NCBI RefSeq assembly: GCF_013410065.1
Contig: NZ_JACCCW010000002.1
Span: 868,001 to 932,000, forward strand
Source of the DNA: Granulicella arctica
GTDB taxonomy: Bacteria > Acidobacteriota > Terriglobia > Terriglobales > Acidobacteriaceae
Direction of reading: 5' to 3'
Length of the DNA stretch: 64,000 bases
The position numbers and the translations under genes were made by a program. Shown here piece by piece: positions 27,510-35,684 of the stretch (its first letter is position 1; every line of letters starts with the position of its first letter). The notes under the pieces were generated by a model. The model made no database searches and was not told the DNA's origin. It saw only the letters and a program-made list of their open reading frames with translations.

Positions 27510-28787
27510 TTATCGGGGCACGAATTCATCGGCATGGATGACGAACTCGGGATAGGCTCCGGCGCCGAGCTCGCGGATATCCATACCCTGCCAATCCCCG
27601 GACGAGTCAACTCTGTAAGGAAGGATGCGATTCAAGAGCCAGTATCCTGCGAGGATCAAGGGCAGCATACATCCCAGCAGCGTCGCTACGCCGACAAGTT
27701 GGGCCAGCAGTTGTCCATTCGATGAGTGCGAACCGATGTGGCCAAATATTCCCATCGCAACCAGTCCCCAGAGTCCGGCTCCAGCATGAACAGAGATTGC
27801 TCCCCCGGGATCGTCTACGTAGAGTTTCAGCTCGCATATCTCTATCAAATAAGTGACCAGGATGCCTGCAACTAATCCAATGAGGATGGCCGCTCCAGGC
27901 GAGACAAAGGCACATCCGGCACTGCTTGCGACTAGCCCACCTATCCAGCCATTCGCACTGAGTGAGGCGTCCGGTTTGCTATAGCGTAGTTGCGTCGTTA
28001 CTACGGCTGTGAGGCATGCTGCGGAGGCCGATAGCATGGTGTTGATCACGATAAGGACTGTTTGTGCTGTATCGATGCCATAGAACAAGATCGATCCGGC
28101 GCAGTTCAAGCCTATCCATCCGACCAATGCGAGGATGCAGCCGAAGAGTACCAACACGATGTTGTGTCCAGGGATCGCGGTCGCGATTCCATCTTCGGTG
28201 TATTTTCCTCGACGTGGTCCAAGTATCCATGCGGCCGACAGTGCAGTGAGTCCGCCGACAACTTGAATCGTGCCAGAGCCTCCGCCATCGACAAATCCTG
28301 ATCCTAGGCTGAAGTTCGAACCGAGTTGCGCCAACCATCCTCCGCCCCAGACCCAGTGCGCAAAGAATGGATAGATAAAGCCTGCCAGCAGAGCGCTCGA
28401 GAGACATATCGGAGCTAATCTCCAGCGGTCAGTCCCTGCACTGATTGGGATGATTCCGGCTAATCCAACCGTAAACATCTGAAGACACAGCACGAGTGAT
28501 TCTGACGATCCGTCGAAACGAACTCCATGCGCGAGAAAGGGTTCTGCGCCGATCCAGTTCCATTGCGTGCTGTGGAGGTTGAACGCATGTGCCGCTCCAC
28601 CTGCTGTACCGGCCCATGAAAAGCCGAAGACTACAAAGACAATTGCTGTTACTGCAAGTGTGCAGAGGGTTGCGAGCATCGCGTGGGCGGCACTTCGCGA
28701 TCGTCCAAGACCTTTATGAATCAAGGAAAGGCCGGCCGCTGCCAGCGGTACAAGCATTACGCAGAGCAGACATAGCACAAAGCTCAT
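27510..28787 (-). CDS. Amt/Rh-family ammonium transporter-like protein with altered pore
   Basis: This 425-aa membrane protein has about 11 helices. Family landmarks are FAHWVWGGGWLAQLG, the Asp in GFVDGGGSG (Asp167), GWIGLNCAGS and DDPGGAISVHAGAGLWG. Compared by eye with E. coli AmtB as I recall it, the first histidine of the twin-His pore (H168) is Gln175, the second (H318) is kept as His334, and the Phe gate appears lost (F215 position is Leu227; the F107 region reads LCLQMFTV). It may therefore be a modified transporter or a sensor. I chose the ATG at 28787 because AGGAG lies 6 bases upstream. Its ATG overlaps the TGA of a small membrane-protein gene as ATGA. No glnK gene is adjacent. Confidence 0.85.
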   Translation of the reverse strand: MSFVLCLLCVMLVPLAAAGLSLIHKGLGRSRSAAHAMLATLCTLAVTAIVFVVFGFSWAGTAGGAAHAFNLHSTQWNWIGAEPFLAHGVRFDGSSESLVLCLQMFTVGLAGIIPISAGTDRWRLAPICLSSALLAGFIYPFFAHWVWGGGWLAQLGSNFSLGSGFVDGGGSGTIQVVGGLTALSAAWILGPRRGKYTEDGIATAIPGHNIVLVLFGCILALVGWIGLNCAGSILFYGIDTAQTVLIVINTMLSASAACLTAVVTTQLRYSKPDASLSANGWIGGLVASSAGCAFVSPGAAILIGLVAGILVTYLIEICELKLYVDDPGGAISVHAGAGLWGLVAMGIFGHIGSHSSNGQLLAQLVGVATLLGCMLPLILAGYWLLNRILPYRVDSSGDWQGMDIRELGAGAYPEFVIHADEFVPR

Positions 28788-28963
28788 CCCTGGCTCCTGA
28801 GGAGGGCTTTGTCTGCCTGTGTCAGCAAAATCAGCCCCAGGACTTCGACTGCGATTCCTGCTGACACAAAGGCTGTTCGCTCCTGCAAGCCAGCCAGCAT
28901 CACCAGTGCGGCAAGCACGATCAGCCAGCCGGAGAGCAGTAGCAAACAACCAACCAGTCTCAA
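28784..28963 (-). CDS. Small two-helix membrane protein coupled to Amt-like gene
   Basis: A 59-codon frame starts at TTG 28963 with AAAGGAGA just upstream and ends in a TGA that overlaps the ATG of the Amt-like gene (ATGA). The product has two hydrophobic stretches: LVGCLLLLSGWLIVLAALVM (about residues 3-22) and FVSAGIAVEVLGLILL (about 32-47). A polar tail ending ALLRSQG follows. The ribosome-binding site, the stop-start overlap and the clean two-helix pattern argue that it is real. I do not recognise the family. Coupling suggests it is made in fixed ratio with the Amt-like protein and may be its partner subunit. Confidence 0.65.
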   Translation of the reverse strand: MRLVGCLLLLSGWLIVLAALVMLAGLQERTAFVSAGIAVEVLGLILLTQADKALLRSQG

Positions 28964-29049
28964 GGAATCTCCTTTGTTGAGCTTGCGCGAATGATGAGAA
29001 CAGGATGCCTAAGTCTATCGGTAATTTTATGTTGAGGAGGATTGATTTT

Positions 29050-29062
29050 GCGATTCAATCGC
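29050..29062. promoter_or_regulatory. Palindrome in divergent gap
   Basis: GCGATT-C-AATCGC is a perfect 6-base inverted repeat about midway between the small membrane-protein gene (start 28963, minus) and the gene at 29115 (plus). It is a candidate repressor site; nothing identifies the regulator. Confidence 0.3.
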
Positions 29063-29114
29063 CTGATACGATCTTGTTTATCTTCACAACTTAATTCAGC
29101 GCAAGAGGTCAGCA

Positions 29115-29477
29115 ATGAAAAGCATCCTCAGCCAACTTGTCTCATCTCGTATGGGAGCATTTGCAGTCCTTGGGCTTGCTGCTCTCCTTGAGGTCTGTGG
29201 CGATGCCTGTTTTCAATCGGGACTCTATCGAGCGTCGGGGACAGCGAGCGCACTGTGGTTTACAGCAGGCACGCTGATTCTTGGAGCATACGGCCTCTTC
29301 GTGAATCTTCCGCAGTGGGACTTCGGCAAGCTCCTGGGAGTTTACGTGGTGCTCTTCTTTCTGTTCGCGCAGATTGTTGCGAAGGTTCGCTTTCATCAGT
29401 CGCCGACAGTGCCCATCCTGGCGGGTGGAGCTTTGATCGTTGCAGGCGGCCTGGTCATTACATTCTGGAAGGTCTAA
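29115..29477 (+). CDS. Small four-helix membrane protein, SMR/DMT-like
   Basis: This 120-aa protein has four predicted transmembrane helices (about residues 13-30, 44-62, 72-92, 97-117) and a short N-terminal cytoplasmic segment. Helix 1 contains a Glu (LLEVCGDACFQ), the position that binds substrate and protons in small multidrug-resistance proteins, so it may be a remote relative of the drug/metabolite transporter superfamily. I cannot assign a substrate. The ATG has AGAGG 6-7 bases upstream. It is divergent from the Amt-like operon and precedes selO by 62 bases on the same strand. Confidence 0.7.
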   Translation: MKSILSQLVSSRMGAFAVLGLAALLEVCGDACFQSGLYRASGTASALWFTAGTLILGAYGLFVNLPQWDFGKLLGVYVVLFFLFAQIVAKVRFHQSPTVPILAGGALIVAGGLVITFWKV

Positions 29478-29539
29478 TGGTTCTGCCCGGCTGACCATAT
29501 GGCACTGATCGAAGACAGTGTATCCACGTAGAATGGATT

Positions 29540-31084
29540 ATGAGTTCAGCAGGTGTTCCCTCAATCCTATCGCCCGCAATCTCCGACTCGGACCGCAGCC
29601 TTGTCCGTTTCAATTTCGAAAATACATATGCACGGCTGCCGGAGCGTTTCTACTCTCGCCTCAACCCTACACCGGTAGCGGACCCACGCCTGGTCAAGAT
29701 AAATGTAGAACTGGCCCGTAGCCTGGGACTGGATCCGGAGGCTCTGGCGAGTTCGCACGGGGTAGAGATTCTGGCTGGCAATCTCGTGGCTGAGGGTTCC
29801 GAACCTCTTGCGCTCGCCTATGCTGGGCACCAGTTTGGGCATTTCGTGCCTCAGCTTGGCGACGGCCGCGCGAATCTTCTGGGGGAGGTGATGGGGCGTA
29901 ACGGTGTGCGCTACGACATCCAACTCAAGGGCTCCGGCCCGACCCCTTTCTCCCGTCGAGGTGATGGTAGAGCGGCGCTGGGACCGGTCTTGCGCGAGTA
30001 CATCGTAAGCGAGGCCATGGCGGCATTGGGTGTGCCGACCACTCGGGCTCTGGCTGCGGTGACCACGGGGGAACGGGTGTTTCGTGAAGCAGTTCTGCCT
30101 GGAGCCGTGCTGACCCGGGTAGCGGCGAGCCACCTTCGCGTAGGCACGTTTCAGTATTTTGCTGCGCGGGGCGACACTGAAGGGATACGCTTGCTCGCGG
30201 ATTATGCGATCGTCCGACATTATCCGGAAGCCTCACAGGCAAAACAGCCATACCGGGCCCTGTTGGATGGCGTGATCACTCGGCAGGCGCAATTGGTCGC
30301 ACAGTGGGTGCTCCTCGGCTTCATCCATGGCGTGATGAACACCGATAATACTTCCATCTCGGGCGAGACAATCGATTACGGCCCATGTGCTTTTATGGAG
30401 GCATACGATCCGGCCATGGTGTTCAGCTCTATTGACCATCAGGGACGCTATGCCTATAGCAACCAGTCCCATGCCGCACTGTGGAACCTGACGCGCCTTG
30501 CGGAGGCATTGTTGCCAGCTCTCGAGTTGGAGGCGGGAGGTGCAGAGGCCGCGCTGGCCTCTGCCAAAGAAGCGCTCGCCGCTTTCGAGCCGCAGTTCGA
30601 TGCAGCTCGAAACTCCGGCCTGCGCCGCAAACTGGGCCTCTTCACAGAGCGCGAGGGTGATGCAGCGTTGGCTGAAGATCTTCTGGAGCGCATGGCCGCC
30701 AATCGAGCTGACTTCACACTGACCTTCCGCCGGTTGTGCGATGCCGTCACCGGGCCGGCAGGGGATGAGGAAGTAAGAGCTCTATTCGCCGATCCAGGTG
30801 CTTATGACTCGTGGGCTGCTGGATGGAGCCGCCGCCTGGGAGAAGAACCCGCCTCGGGACAGACGCGCGCTGCGATGATGCGTATGGCAAGTCCGACGTT
30901 CATTCCGCGCAACCATGTGGTGGAGGCTGCGCTCGATGCGGCCGTCGAGCGGCAGGACTTTCAGCCGTTCGAGGAGTTGCTGGACGTCGTGGCGCGCCCT
31001 TACGAGGATAGGCCGGACCTGGAGTGGTACTCCACTCCGGCCCGTCCTGAGGAGTGCGTGAGTCAAACATTCTGTGGAACGTGA
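29540..31084 (+). CDS. selO: SelO/YdiU protein adenylyltransferase
   Basis: This 514-aa pseudokinase-fold enzyme transfers AMP from ATP to Ser, Thr or Tyr of target proteins. Family blocks visible in order are [88 protein letters not shown] (catalytic Asn and metal-binding Asp region) and FMEAYDP. The C-terminus is QTFCGT, with the penultimate-region Cys that replaces selenocysteine of animal SelO. The length matches the family. No ribosome-binding site is visible before the ATG at 29540. E. coli SelO is linked to oxidative stress; here no partner gene is adjacent. Confidence 0.93.
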   Translation: MSSAGVPSILSPAISDSDRSLVRFNFENTYARLPERFYSRLNPTPVADPRLVKINVELARSLGLDPEALASSHGVEILAGNLVAEGSEPLALAYAGHQFGHFVPQLGDGRANLLGEVMGRNGVRYDIQLKGSGPTPFSRRGDGRAALGPVLREYIVSEAMAALGVPTTRALAAVTTGERVFREAVLPGAVLTRVAASHLRVGTFQYFAARGDTEGIRLLADYAIVRHYPEASQAKQPYRALLDGVITRQAQLVAQWVLLGFIHGVMNTDNTSISGETIDYGPCAFMEAYDPAMVFSSIDHQGRYAYSNQSHAALWNLTRLAEALLPALELEAGGAEAALASAKEALAAFEPQFDAARNSGLRRKLGLFTEREGDAALAEDLLERMAANRADFTLTFRRLCDAVTGPAGDEEVRALFADPGAYDSWAAGWSRRLGEEPASGQTRAAMMRMASPTFIPRNHVVEAALDAAVERQDFQPFEELLDVVARPYEDRPDLEWYSTPARPEECVSQTFCGT

Positions 31085-31180
31085 GTGGCGGGATTATGGC
31101 ATCGTCTATGCTCTGCGGCCATGCTCGCATAGACAAGGGCTATTGACCTCAATATCGATGGAATGAAGATTCATGGCCAC

Positions 31181-32167
31181 CTATCGTTGCGCTGCTGTGA
31201 CAGCAGAATTCGTTGCCTTGTTGCTCGCCGTATCGATGACCCAGCTGACGATACGCTCGTCGGGTAGCAATGCCTGTGCCGGCATTCTGTAGCTGATGCC
31301 TGATAAGCGCTTACGTAAACCGTCTTCAATACCGCCGTAAGAAAGCAGCAGAGGTACGATCAGCACGGTCTTACCTTCTTTGGTGATTTGTTCGGCTTTT
31401 TCACGCAGCAGCTGCGTGGCTGCATTTCTGACAGGCTCTTCGGCATCGTCGCGAAGCGTCAGATATTCAATGCCCGCATACTGTGTCTGCTTTCCGATTT
31501 GTTCCGCGAGAAGGCCCATGTCGTTCAGCCACAGTTTGTTTTCATCGTCTGGAACTGGCCCGTGAGCGACGAGGATCACAACTTCATTGGCCGGATCGCG
31601 GCTGATAGACGACGCCCGGTCTCGCAGGATGTCAGCAACAAATTGATGATGATCGAGTGCGGAGGCCATGTGGATTGGCACGGGAGAGAGGATGGCCTTT
31701 TCAGCCTCGTCGATTGTGGATGGTTCGCGCATCATGGCACCGTGGGCCATCACCATGCCGCCTCCGTGGTCCATTGAAGCAAACATCTTCAGATCCTCCG
31801 GCTTCTGAGAGCGTAGACCGAGAAGATAGGCCGTGCTATCGATGACCGAACTATGCGAACTCACAAACAATGGTACGGCGACAATCTCCGTGACCCCGCG
31901 AGCCACAAGGCGATTGATGGCTGTCTGCATGGTCGATCTGGTTGCCATGCCGAAGGCAACTTCCGTAGGCATGGTGAGATCAACCTGATCGGCAACATGC
32001 CGCACTTCTTCGTTCCACTCCTGGGCGCTGCCTCCGTGCGCGAGTAGAAGCACACCCTCTCGCGGCTCCTTGTGCTGCGCTTGCGTTGAAGCGGAGTTTG
32101 AACTCTGAGCTAGCCCCATACTCGGCAGGCAGACAAGAACCATTAGCTTCAACAGAATCTTCTTCAT
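31181..32167 (-). CDS. Exported two-domain CbiX/sirohydrochlorin-chelatase-like protein
   Basis: This 328-aa protein opens with a signal peptide (core ILLKLMVLVCLPSMGLAQ), so it is exported. Two tandem CbiX/SirB-like domains follow: the first begins VLLLAHGGS and contains VAVPLFVSSHS, the second begins VVILVAHGP and contains IVPLLLSYGG. Chelatases of this fold use such histidines to insert cobalt, nickel or iron into tetrapyrroles in the cytoplasm; a periplasmic copy is unusual and may instead bind metal or a porphyrin. I chose the ATG at 32167 because GGGAG lies 6 bases upstream. It follows a TonB receptor gene on the same strand. The frame is open upstream to an in-frame TGA at 32363. Confidence 0.82.
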   Translation of the reverse strand: MKKILLKLMVLVCLPSMGLAQSSNSASTQAQHKEPREGVLLLAHGGSAQEWNEEVRHVADQVDLTMPTEVAFGMATRSTMQTAINRLVARGVTEIVAVPLFVSSHSSVIDSTAYLLGLRSQKPEDLKMFASMDHGGGMVMAHGAMMREPSTIDEAEKAILSPVPIHMASALDHHQFVADILRDRASSISRDPANEVVILVAHGPVPDDENKLWLNDMGLLAEQIGKQTQYAGIEYLTLRDDAEEPVRNAATQLLREKAEQITKEGKTVLIVPLLLSYGGIEDGLRKRLSGISYRMPAQALLPDERIVSWVIDTASNKATNSAVTAAQR

Positions 32168-32428
32168 CGTTTCTCCCAATATCAGTGTGTGATGTTGCTG
32201 TGTCGCGGTTTCAGACTCGTTGAGGTTTTGATTGAGTTCACCTGCCGCAGCGACCACTGGGAGCGATTCCATCCCGTGACGGATAAGGCCGGCCGTTTGG
32301 GCGAAGATCTCGAGCGCAAACGGCACGGTGACCGGACCAGTACTCAGGTGGATGGAGTTGCATCAGTAGAGATGGACTTGCCCTGATTCTGCATGCTCCG
32401 CCAACATCACATTGCTTTGATCCCTCAT
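32168..32428 (-). pseudogene. Small frame interrupted by TGA, between TonB receptor and CbiX
   Basis: An ATG at 32428 with a perfect AGGAGGAG site 2-3 bases upstream starts 26 bases after the TonB receptor. After 21 codons (ending GQVHLY) an in-frame TGA occurs at 32363-32365. Beyond it the same frame continues as coding-like sequence (CNSIHLSTGPVTVPFALEIF) and runs without another stop into the CbiX gene. The segment around the TGA resembles short proteins with a Cys..Ile-His-Leu..Gly-Pro-Val-Thr pattern, recalled only loosely. It may be a decayed gene, a real 21-codon leader peptide, or a gene in which UGA is decoded. I favour decay. Confidence 0.4.
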
Positions 32429-32454
32429 GGCTCCTCCTAAGATTTTGAAATTAC

Positions 32455-34731
32455 TTATTCGTGCGGAAAGGTGTAACGCATGCCGATGCGGATTGTTCTT
32501 CCGTAATCGGTGCGATCGTAAGTGGACGGTGTCTGAGTAAGTAGGCTGTCACGGCTGTTAGCGAGGTTGTCGATAGCCCCATACGCCTGCATGCCGTGAG
32601 CGATATCCTTCGACGCAAAGAGATTCCAGAGGGCATACGCCTGTTCGTGTGTGCCTGCGGTTGGATCGATTAGCCATCTGCCGAAGAAGTTGCCGCGGAT
32701 GTTGGCAACCAGCCCCAGGCGTTGCAGTACATATTCTGTCCGCACGTAGCCAGAGTTGCGGCTGCGCTCGGTGAGAGTCTGTTTATCGGTGACATCGTAC
32801 GGATCCAGATAGGCATAGAAGCCGTCGACGCGAAGATTGTGATTGAGAAGCATGCTCCCTTTGAGGTTGATCCCCTGGGTATAAGCCTGGTTGACATTGG
32901 TGTAGATAAATGTCTCAAGACCGGGCAGCGCCCCGAAAGAAGAAGGAATGCCGTACTGTGCCAGCAGTGCGTCGAGGTCCGCTTCGGTGGGTGGAAAGCC
33001 GGCATCGATGTAATTGATGAGATGGTTCAGGTTATTGCGGTAGAGCGTCAGTCCAAAGCTGTAGCGGTTGGCCTGGTAATCGGCCCCGGCAGAGTAGCTC
33101 TCACTTTGTTCAGGCCGCAGCGTCGGGTTGCCGATGACCTGATAGAAGTATTCCGGGTGCAGGAGCAGGTAATAGAGTTCGCCGAGGGTTGGCGAACGGA
33201 AGCCTTTGCCGTAAGAGGTTCGAACGGTCCAATGGTCATTGATCTTGTAGACAAGTCCGATCTTTGGAACGACGTGGCTGCCGTACAGGGAGTGGTGGTT
33301 GTAACGGCCTCCGACATTGACGATGAGTTTTCTCCACGGCTGTATGCGGTCTTGCAGCCAGACATCGTTCATCGTGACCTGCTGACCGTTGTCGTTGCCG
33401 ACGATGCGGTTGAGACCTCGATAAGCGTCCTGGGACCACTCGTCGCCGCCCTGTAGGAACTGCCATGAGCCGAGTTGCTGCGAGATGGTCGCATCAGCCC
33501 GGTGGTAGCGTTCGTAGAGGTTGCCATAATCGAACTGCGCGCCCAGACTATTGTCCGCGTTGATCGGATTCGAATAGGAGTTCGAATCGTAGCGCGTCTC
33601 ATACAGACGAGCCTGTATGACTGTCGTAGAGCCTGGAAGGAAGTTCCCTACCAGGGCGTGTGTTTGTGAGCTGTCGCTACTTGCGGCGTAATCATAGCCG
33701 GATGGAGCCGTGCCCGTGATGTCGGTGCTTCTTCCGTTGGAATCATTGTGGTAGGCATTGCCGGTATAGGCGATGGAACCTTGAGGGCCGAAGCTGTAGC
33801 CGAGTTTAACGAGCCCGTCGTAGCGCTTGTTATTCGCGCCTATTGTGCTTTCGTCTCCGGGAAGCAGTGCGTAAGAATTTATGTGATGAAGTTCAAGATC
33901 GGTGAATGCAGTGAGGCGTTTCCATCGCGTGCCAAGATCGAGGTCGCCGTCGATAGCACCCAGCGATCCGCCGGAAAGGCGGAGTCCGCCCTCGAAAGGA
34001 TGCGTCGGCTGATGCGTGATGAGATTGATGACACCGCCGATGGCATCTGTTCCATACAGCGATGAGGCCGCACCGCGAACGACTTCAATTTTGTCGAGCC
34101 TGCCGATGTTTTGCTGGTCGAGGTCGATGATACCGCTGTTGATGCCGCGTGCGCCTGCGATCGGCAGGCCATCCTGCAACACGAGCACATCCTGCGAGGC
34201 GATGCCGTCGATCTGTTCCTGCGAGGAGCCGGAGTAGGAGGCGTTGTTCCGCGTCACCACACCGGGCAGTTCGCTCAGAACGTCCGCCACGTTCTCGAAG
34301 CCGGTTCGCTGAATTCGCTGTTGCGTGACGACATCGATTGGTAGAGGAGAGTCTTGTTGCAGCTCCTCTACGCGCGATGCGGAGACTACGGTGACATTCT
34401 GTTGGACTGTGGCAACTGGAAGTGCAATATCTGCGTTCTCCGTTGGGGAGCCTGATTTCGCCTTGATAGAACGTGACTGCGAGGCCAGTGCAGCCGCAGA
34501 GGCGGTGACGGTGTAGTCTCCTGGCGCAACGTCTGTGAAGGAATAGGTGCCGCTATTGTTGGTCTGCGTGATTAGGGCTTTGCCGCTTAGTGTATTGCGA
34601 AGCGTGACCTCCGCGTGTGGAACTGCATTGCCTTGCTGATCAAGGATGTGCCCGTGAATGCCGCTGCTGTTTTGCGCCCACAGGGAACTCGAGATCATCC
34701 ATAGTACGAATGCCAGTACCGTCTTTCGCAT
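32455..34731 (-). CDS. TonB-dependent receptor (BtuB/CirA-like plug and barrel)
   Basis: This 758-aa outer-membrane receptor has a signal peptide (core VLAFVLWMISSSLWAQ), a carboxypeptidase-regulatory Ig domain (GIHGHILDQQGNAVPHAEV), then a classical plug: PLPIDVVTQQRIQRTG, NVADVLSELPGV, VEVLQDG-like VLVLQDGLPI, and IEVVRGAASSLYGTDAIGGV. The barrel ends IGMRYTFPHE. Unlike the two giant receptors, it resembles siderophore, haem and cobalamin receptors. The downstream exported CbiX-like protein hints at a metal or tetrapyrrole ligand, which is inference. I chose the ATG at 34731 because GGTGAGG lies 4 bases upstream. No TonB box could be assigned with confidence. Confidence 0.9.
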   Translation of the reverse strand: MRKTVLAFVLWMISSSLWAQNSSGIHGHILDQQGNAVPHAEVTLRNTLSGKALITQTNNSGTYSFTDVAPGDYTVTASAAALASQSRSIKAKSGSPTENADIALPVATVQQNVTVVSASRVEELQQDSPLPIDVVTQQRIQRTGFENVADVLSELPGVVTRNNASYSGSSQEQIDGIASQDVLVLQDGLPIAGARGINSGIIDLDQQNIGRLDKIEVVRGAASSLYGTDAIGGVINLITHQPTHPFEGGLRLSGGSLGAIDGDLDLGTRWKRLTAFTDLELHHINSYALLPGDESTIGANNKRYDGLVKLGYSFGPQGSIAYTGNAYHNDSNGRSTDITGTAPSGYDYAASSDSSQTHALVGNFLPGSTTVIQARLYETRYDSNSYSNPINADNSLGAQFDYGNLYERYHRADATISQQLGSWQFLQGGDEWSQDAYRGLNRIVGNDNGQQVTMNDVWLQDRIQPWRKLIVNVGGRYNHHSLYGSHVVPKIGLVYKINDHWTVRTSYGKGFRSPTLGELYYLLLHPEYFYQVIGNPTLRPEQSESYSAGADYQANRYSFGLTLYRNNLNHLINYIDAGFPPTEADLDALLAQYGIPSSFGALPGLETFIYTNVNQAYTQGINLKGSMLLNHNLRVDGFYAYLDPYDVTDKQTLTERSRNSGYVRTEYVLQRLGLVANIRGNFFGRWLIDPTAGTHEQAYALWNLFASKDIAHGMQAYGAIDNLANSRDSLLTQTPSTYDRTDYGRTIRIGMRYTFPHE

Positions 34732-34790
34732 CGCCTCACCTTTCGAGGTTGCGGCGGTGACCCTTTGCCAATGGATCTTCCGCCTGGGTT

Positions 34791-34828
34791 GTCGATCTCC
34801 ACTTCCTCCAGCCGCTTCGCCAAAAGAC
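34791..34828. repeat. Direct repeat copy B
   Basis: This 38-base element shares its first 11 bases (GTCGATCTCCA) and last 15 bases (GCTTCGCCAAAAGAC) with the copy at 35008. The 12 bases between differ almost completely, but the spacing is the same. Confidence 0.7.
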
Positions 34829-35007
34829 ACGCTGGAAGTTGTCCGGTGTAGCGTTTCAGACTCCTTGTTTTACGTAGTACTCCGCGACCTGCCTGGTGTT
34901 GAACTCGAACGGGGGATGCGCGGAGCTGGGGATCGGCACCACGATTCCGCGGAACGGCACAGGTGGATTGCTGAACTACCCTAATGGGGTATTCATCAGC
35001 CTGCATC

Positions 35008-35045
35008 GTCGATCTCCAAAACTGTAGTGGGCTTCGCCAAAAGAC
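35008..35045. repeat. Direct repeat copy A
   Basis: Second copy of the 38-base element, 217 bases from the first, with conserved ends and a divergent middle. The constant length argues for a duplicated or functional element rather than chance. Confidence 0.7.
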
Positions 35046-35159
35046 TCCACAACAGCTCGCTTCTGAATGGAGACTAATTTGGTCGGATATTAAAGTCCAA
35101 CACGCAAACAGTGAAAGAAGCAAATGAGGGGCTGTTCGGTGAAAAACCTGCGTTGAAGC

Positions 35160-35275
35160 GTTATGCGGCCAGAGTTATCGGGCGCTAGCGGCAGATATTG
35201 ACTTGGAGTAAGACCCATCACATATTTGAACATTGTTGCGAAGGCACCCGAGGTTTCGTGCCGCCGACGACATAG
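35160..35275 (-). pseudogene. Remnant of an AraC-family regulator C-terminus
   Basis: On the minus strand a frame reads SGAFATMFKYVMGLTPSQYL, the end of an AraC/XylS helix-turn-helix (usual form: SHFxRxFKxxxGxTPSQYR). The upstream part of such a gene is absent and no start or full domain is present. It is probably a gene fossil of a regulator once sited next to the TonB receptor operon. Confidence 0.5.
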
Positions 35276-35349
35276 GTGATTCAGTAAGGAGCCGGGCGGC
35301 GGTAACAGCCGAAAGCCCGGCACTTGCTACAATTTCCGCTATAGCGCCC

Positions 35350-35376
35350 AAATAGTAAAAGCCCCATTCGGGGCTA
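35350..35376 (-). terminator. Intrinsic terminator of the tRNA operon
   Basis: On the minus strand AGCCCC-GAAT-GGGGCT (35360-35375) is followed by TTTACTATTT. It lies 16 bases past the CCA end of tRNA-Cys. Confidence 0.8.
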
Positions 35377-35391
35377 AGTCATTTGGAAATT

Positions 35392-35466
35392 TGGAGGCGC
35401 GGGTCGGGATCGAACCGACGCATAAAGGTTTTGCAGACCTCTCCCTTACCACTTGGGTACCGCGCC
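35392..35466 (-). tRNA. tRNA-Cys (GCA)
   Basis: The minus strand folds as a cloverleaf: acceptor GGCGCGG with CCGCGCC, anticodon loop CTGCAAA giving anticodon GCA, T arm with GGTTCGATCCC, discriminator U73 as usual for cysteine, and an encoded CCA end. Confidence 0.95.
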
Positions 35467-35535
35467 TCGGGTTGGGCTATCACAACTGCAAACCCTTCTG
35501 TTTGTTCGTTGATTAGAACGCAGATGGATGCTGTT

Positions 35536-35610
35536 TGGAGCGGGAGACCGGGGTCGAACCGGCGACATCTTCCTTGGCAAGGAAGCACTCTACCACTGAG
35601 CTACTCCCGC
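35536..35610 (-). tRNA. tRNA-Gly (GCC)
   Basis: Minus-strand cloverleaf: acceptor GCGGGAG with CTCCCGC, D arm GTAGCTCAGTGGTAGAG, anticodon stem CTTCC/GGAAG with loop TTGCCAA (anticodon GCC), T arm GGTTCGACCCC and encoded CCA. It is upstream of tRNA-Cys by 69 bases in the same transcript. Confidence 0.97.
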
Positions 35611-35623
35611 TCGCACAAGATGA

Positions 35624-35653
35624 AGTATAACGGGCTGACATGGTTAAGGTCAA
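35624..35653 (-). promoter_or_regulatory. Sigma-70-type promoter of tRNA-Gly/tRNA-Cys
   Basis: On the minus strand TTGACC (35653-35648) and TATACT (35629-35624) are spaced by 18 bases. Transcription would begin near 35617, a few bases before the tRNA-Gly 5' end. Confidence 0.65.
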
Positions 35654-35684
35654 CGTGCTGAGCCGTTTGCCTGTGGAAAGCAGA

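Larger units (their letters stand above)
34732..35349. other. Long non-coding stretch upstream of TonB receptor
   Basis: About 620 bases hold no intact gene. They contain two copies of an imperfect 38-base direct repeat (34791 and 35008) and a remnant of an AraC-type DNA-binding domain (about 35160-35275). I looked for the conserved core of a cobalamin riboswitch because of the receptor and CbiX neighbours and did not find it. Confidence 0.5.

Noticed and set aside
31105..31143. Inverted repeat TCTATGC/GCATAGA between selO and the CbiX-like gene
   Set aside because: The 7-bp stem with a large loop and no U-run is too weak to call a terminator.
34732..35000. Cobalamin riboswitch before the TonB receptor
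   Set aside because: A receptor and a CbiX-like gene made it plausible, but the conserved B12-box and core elements are not present.
34695..35123. 142-codon minus-strand frame upstream of the TonB receptor
   Set aside because: It overlaps the receptor start in another frame, has no domain and is rich in Arg/Pro as expected for a shadow frame.
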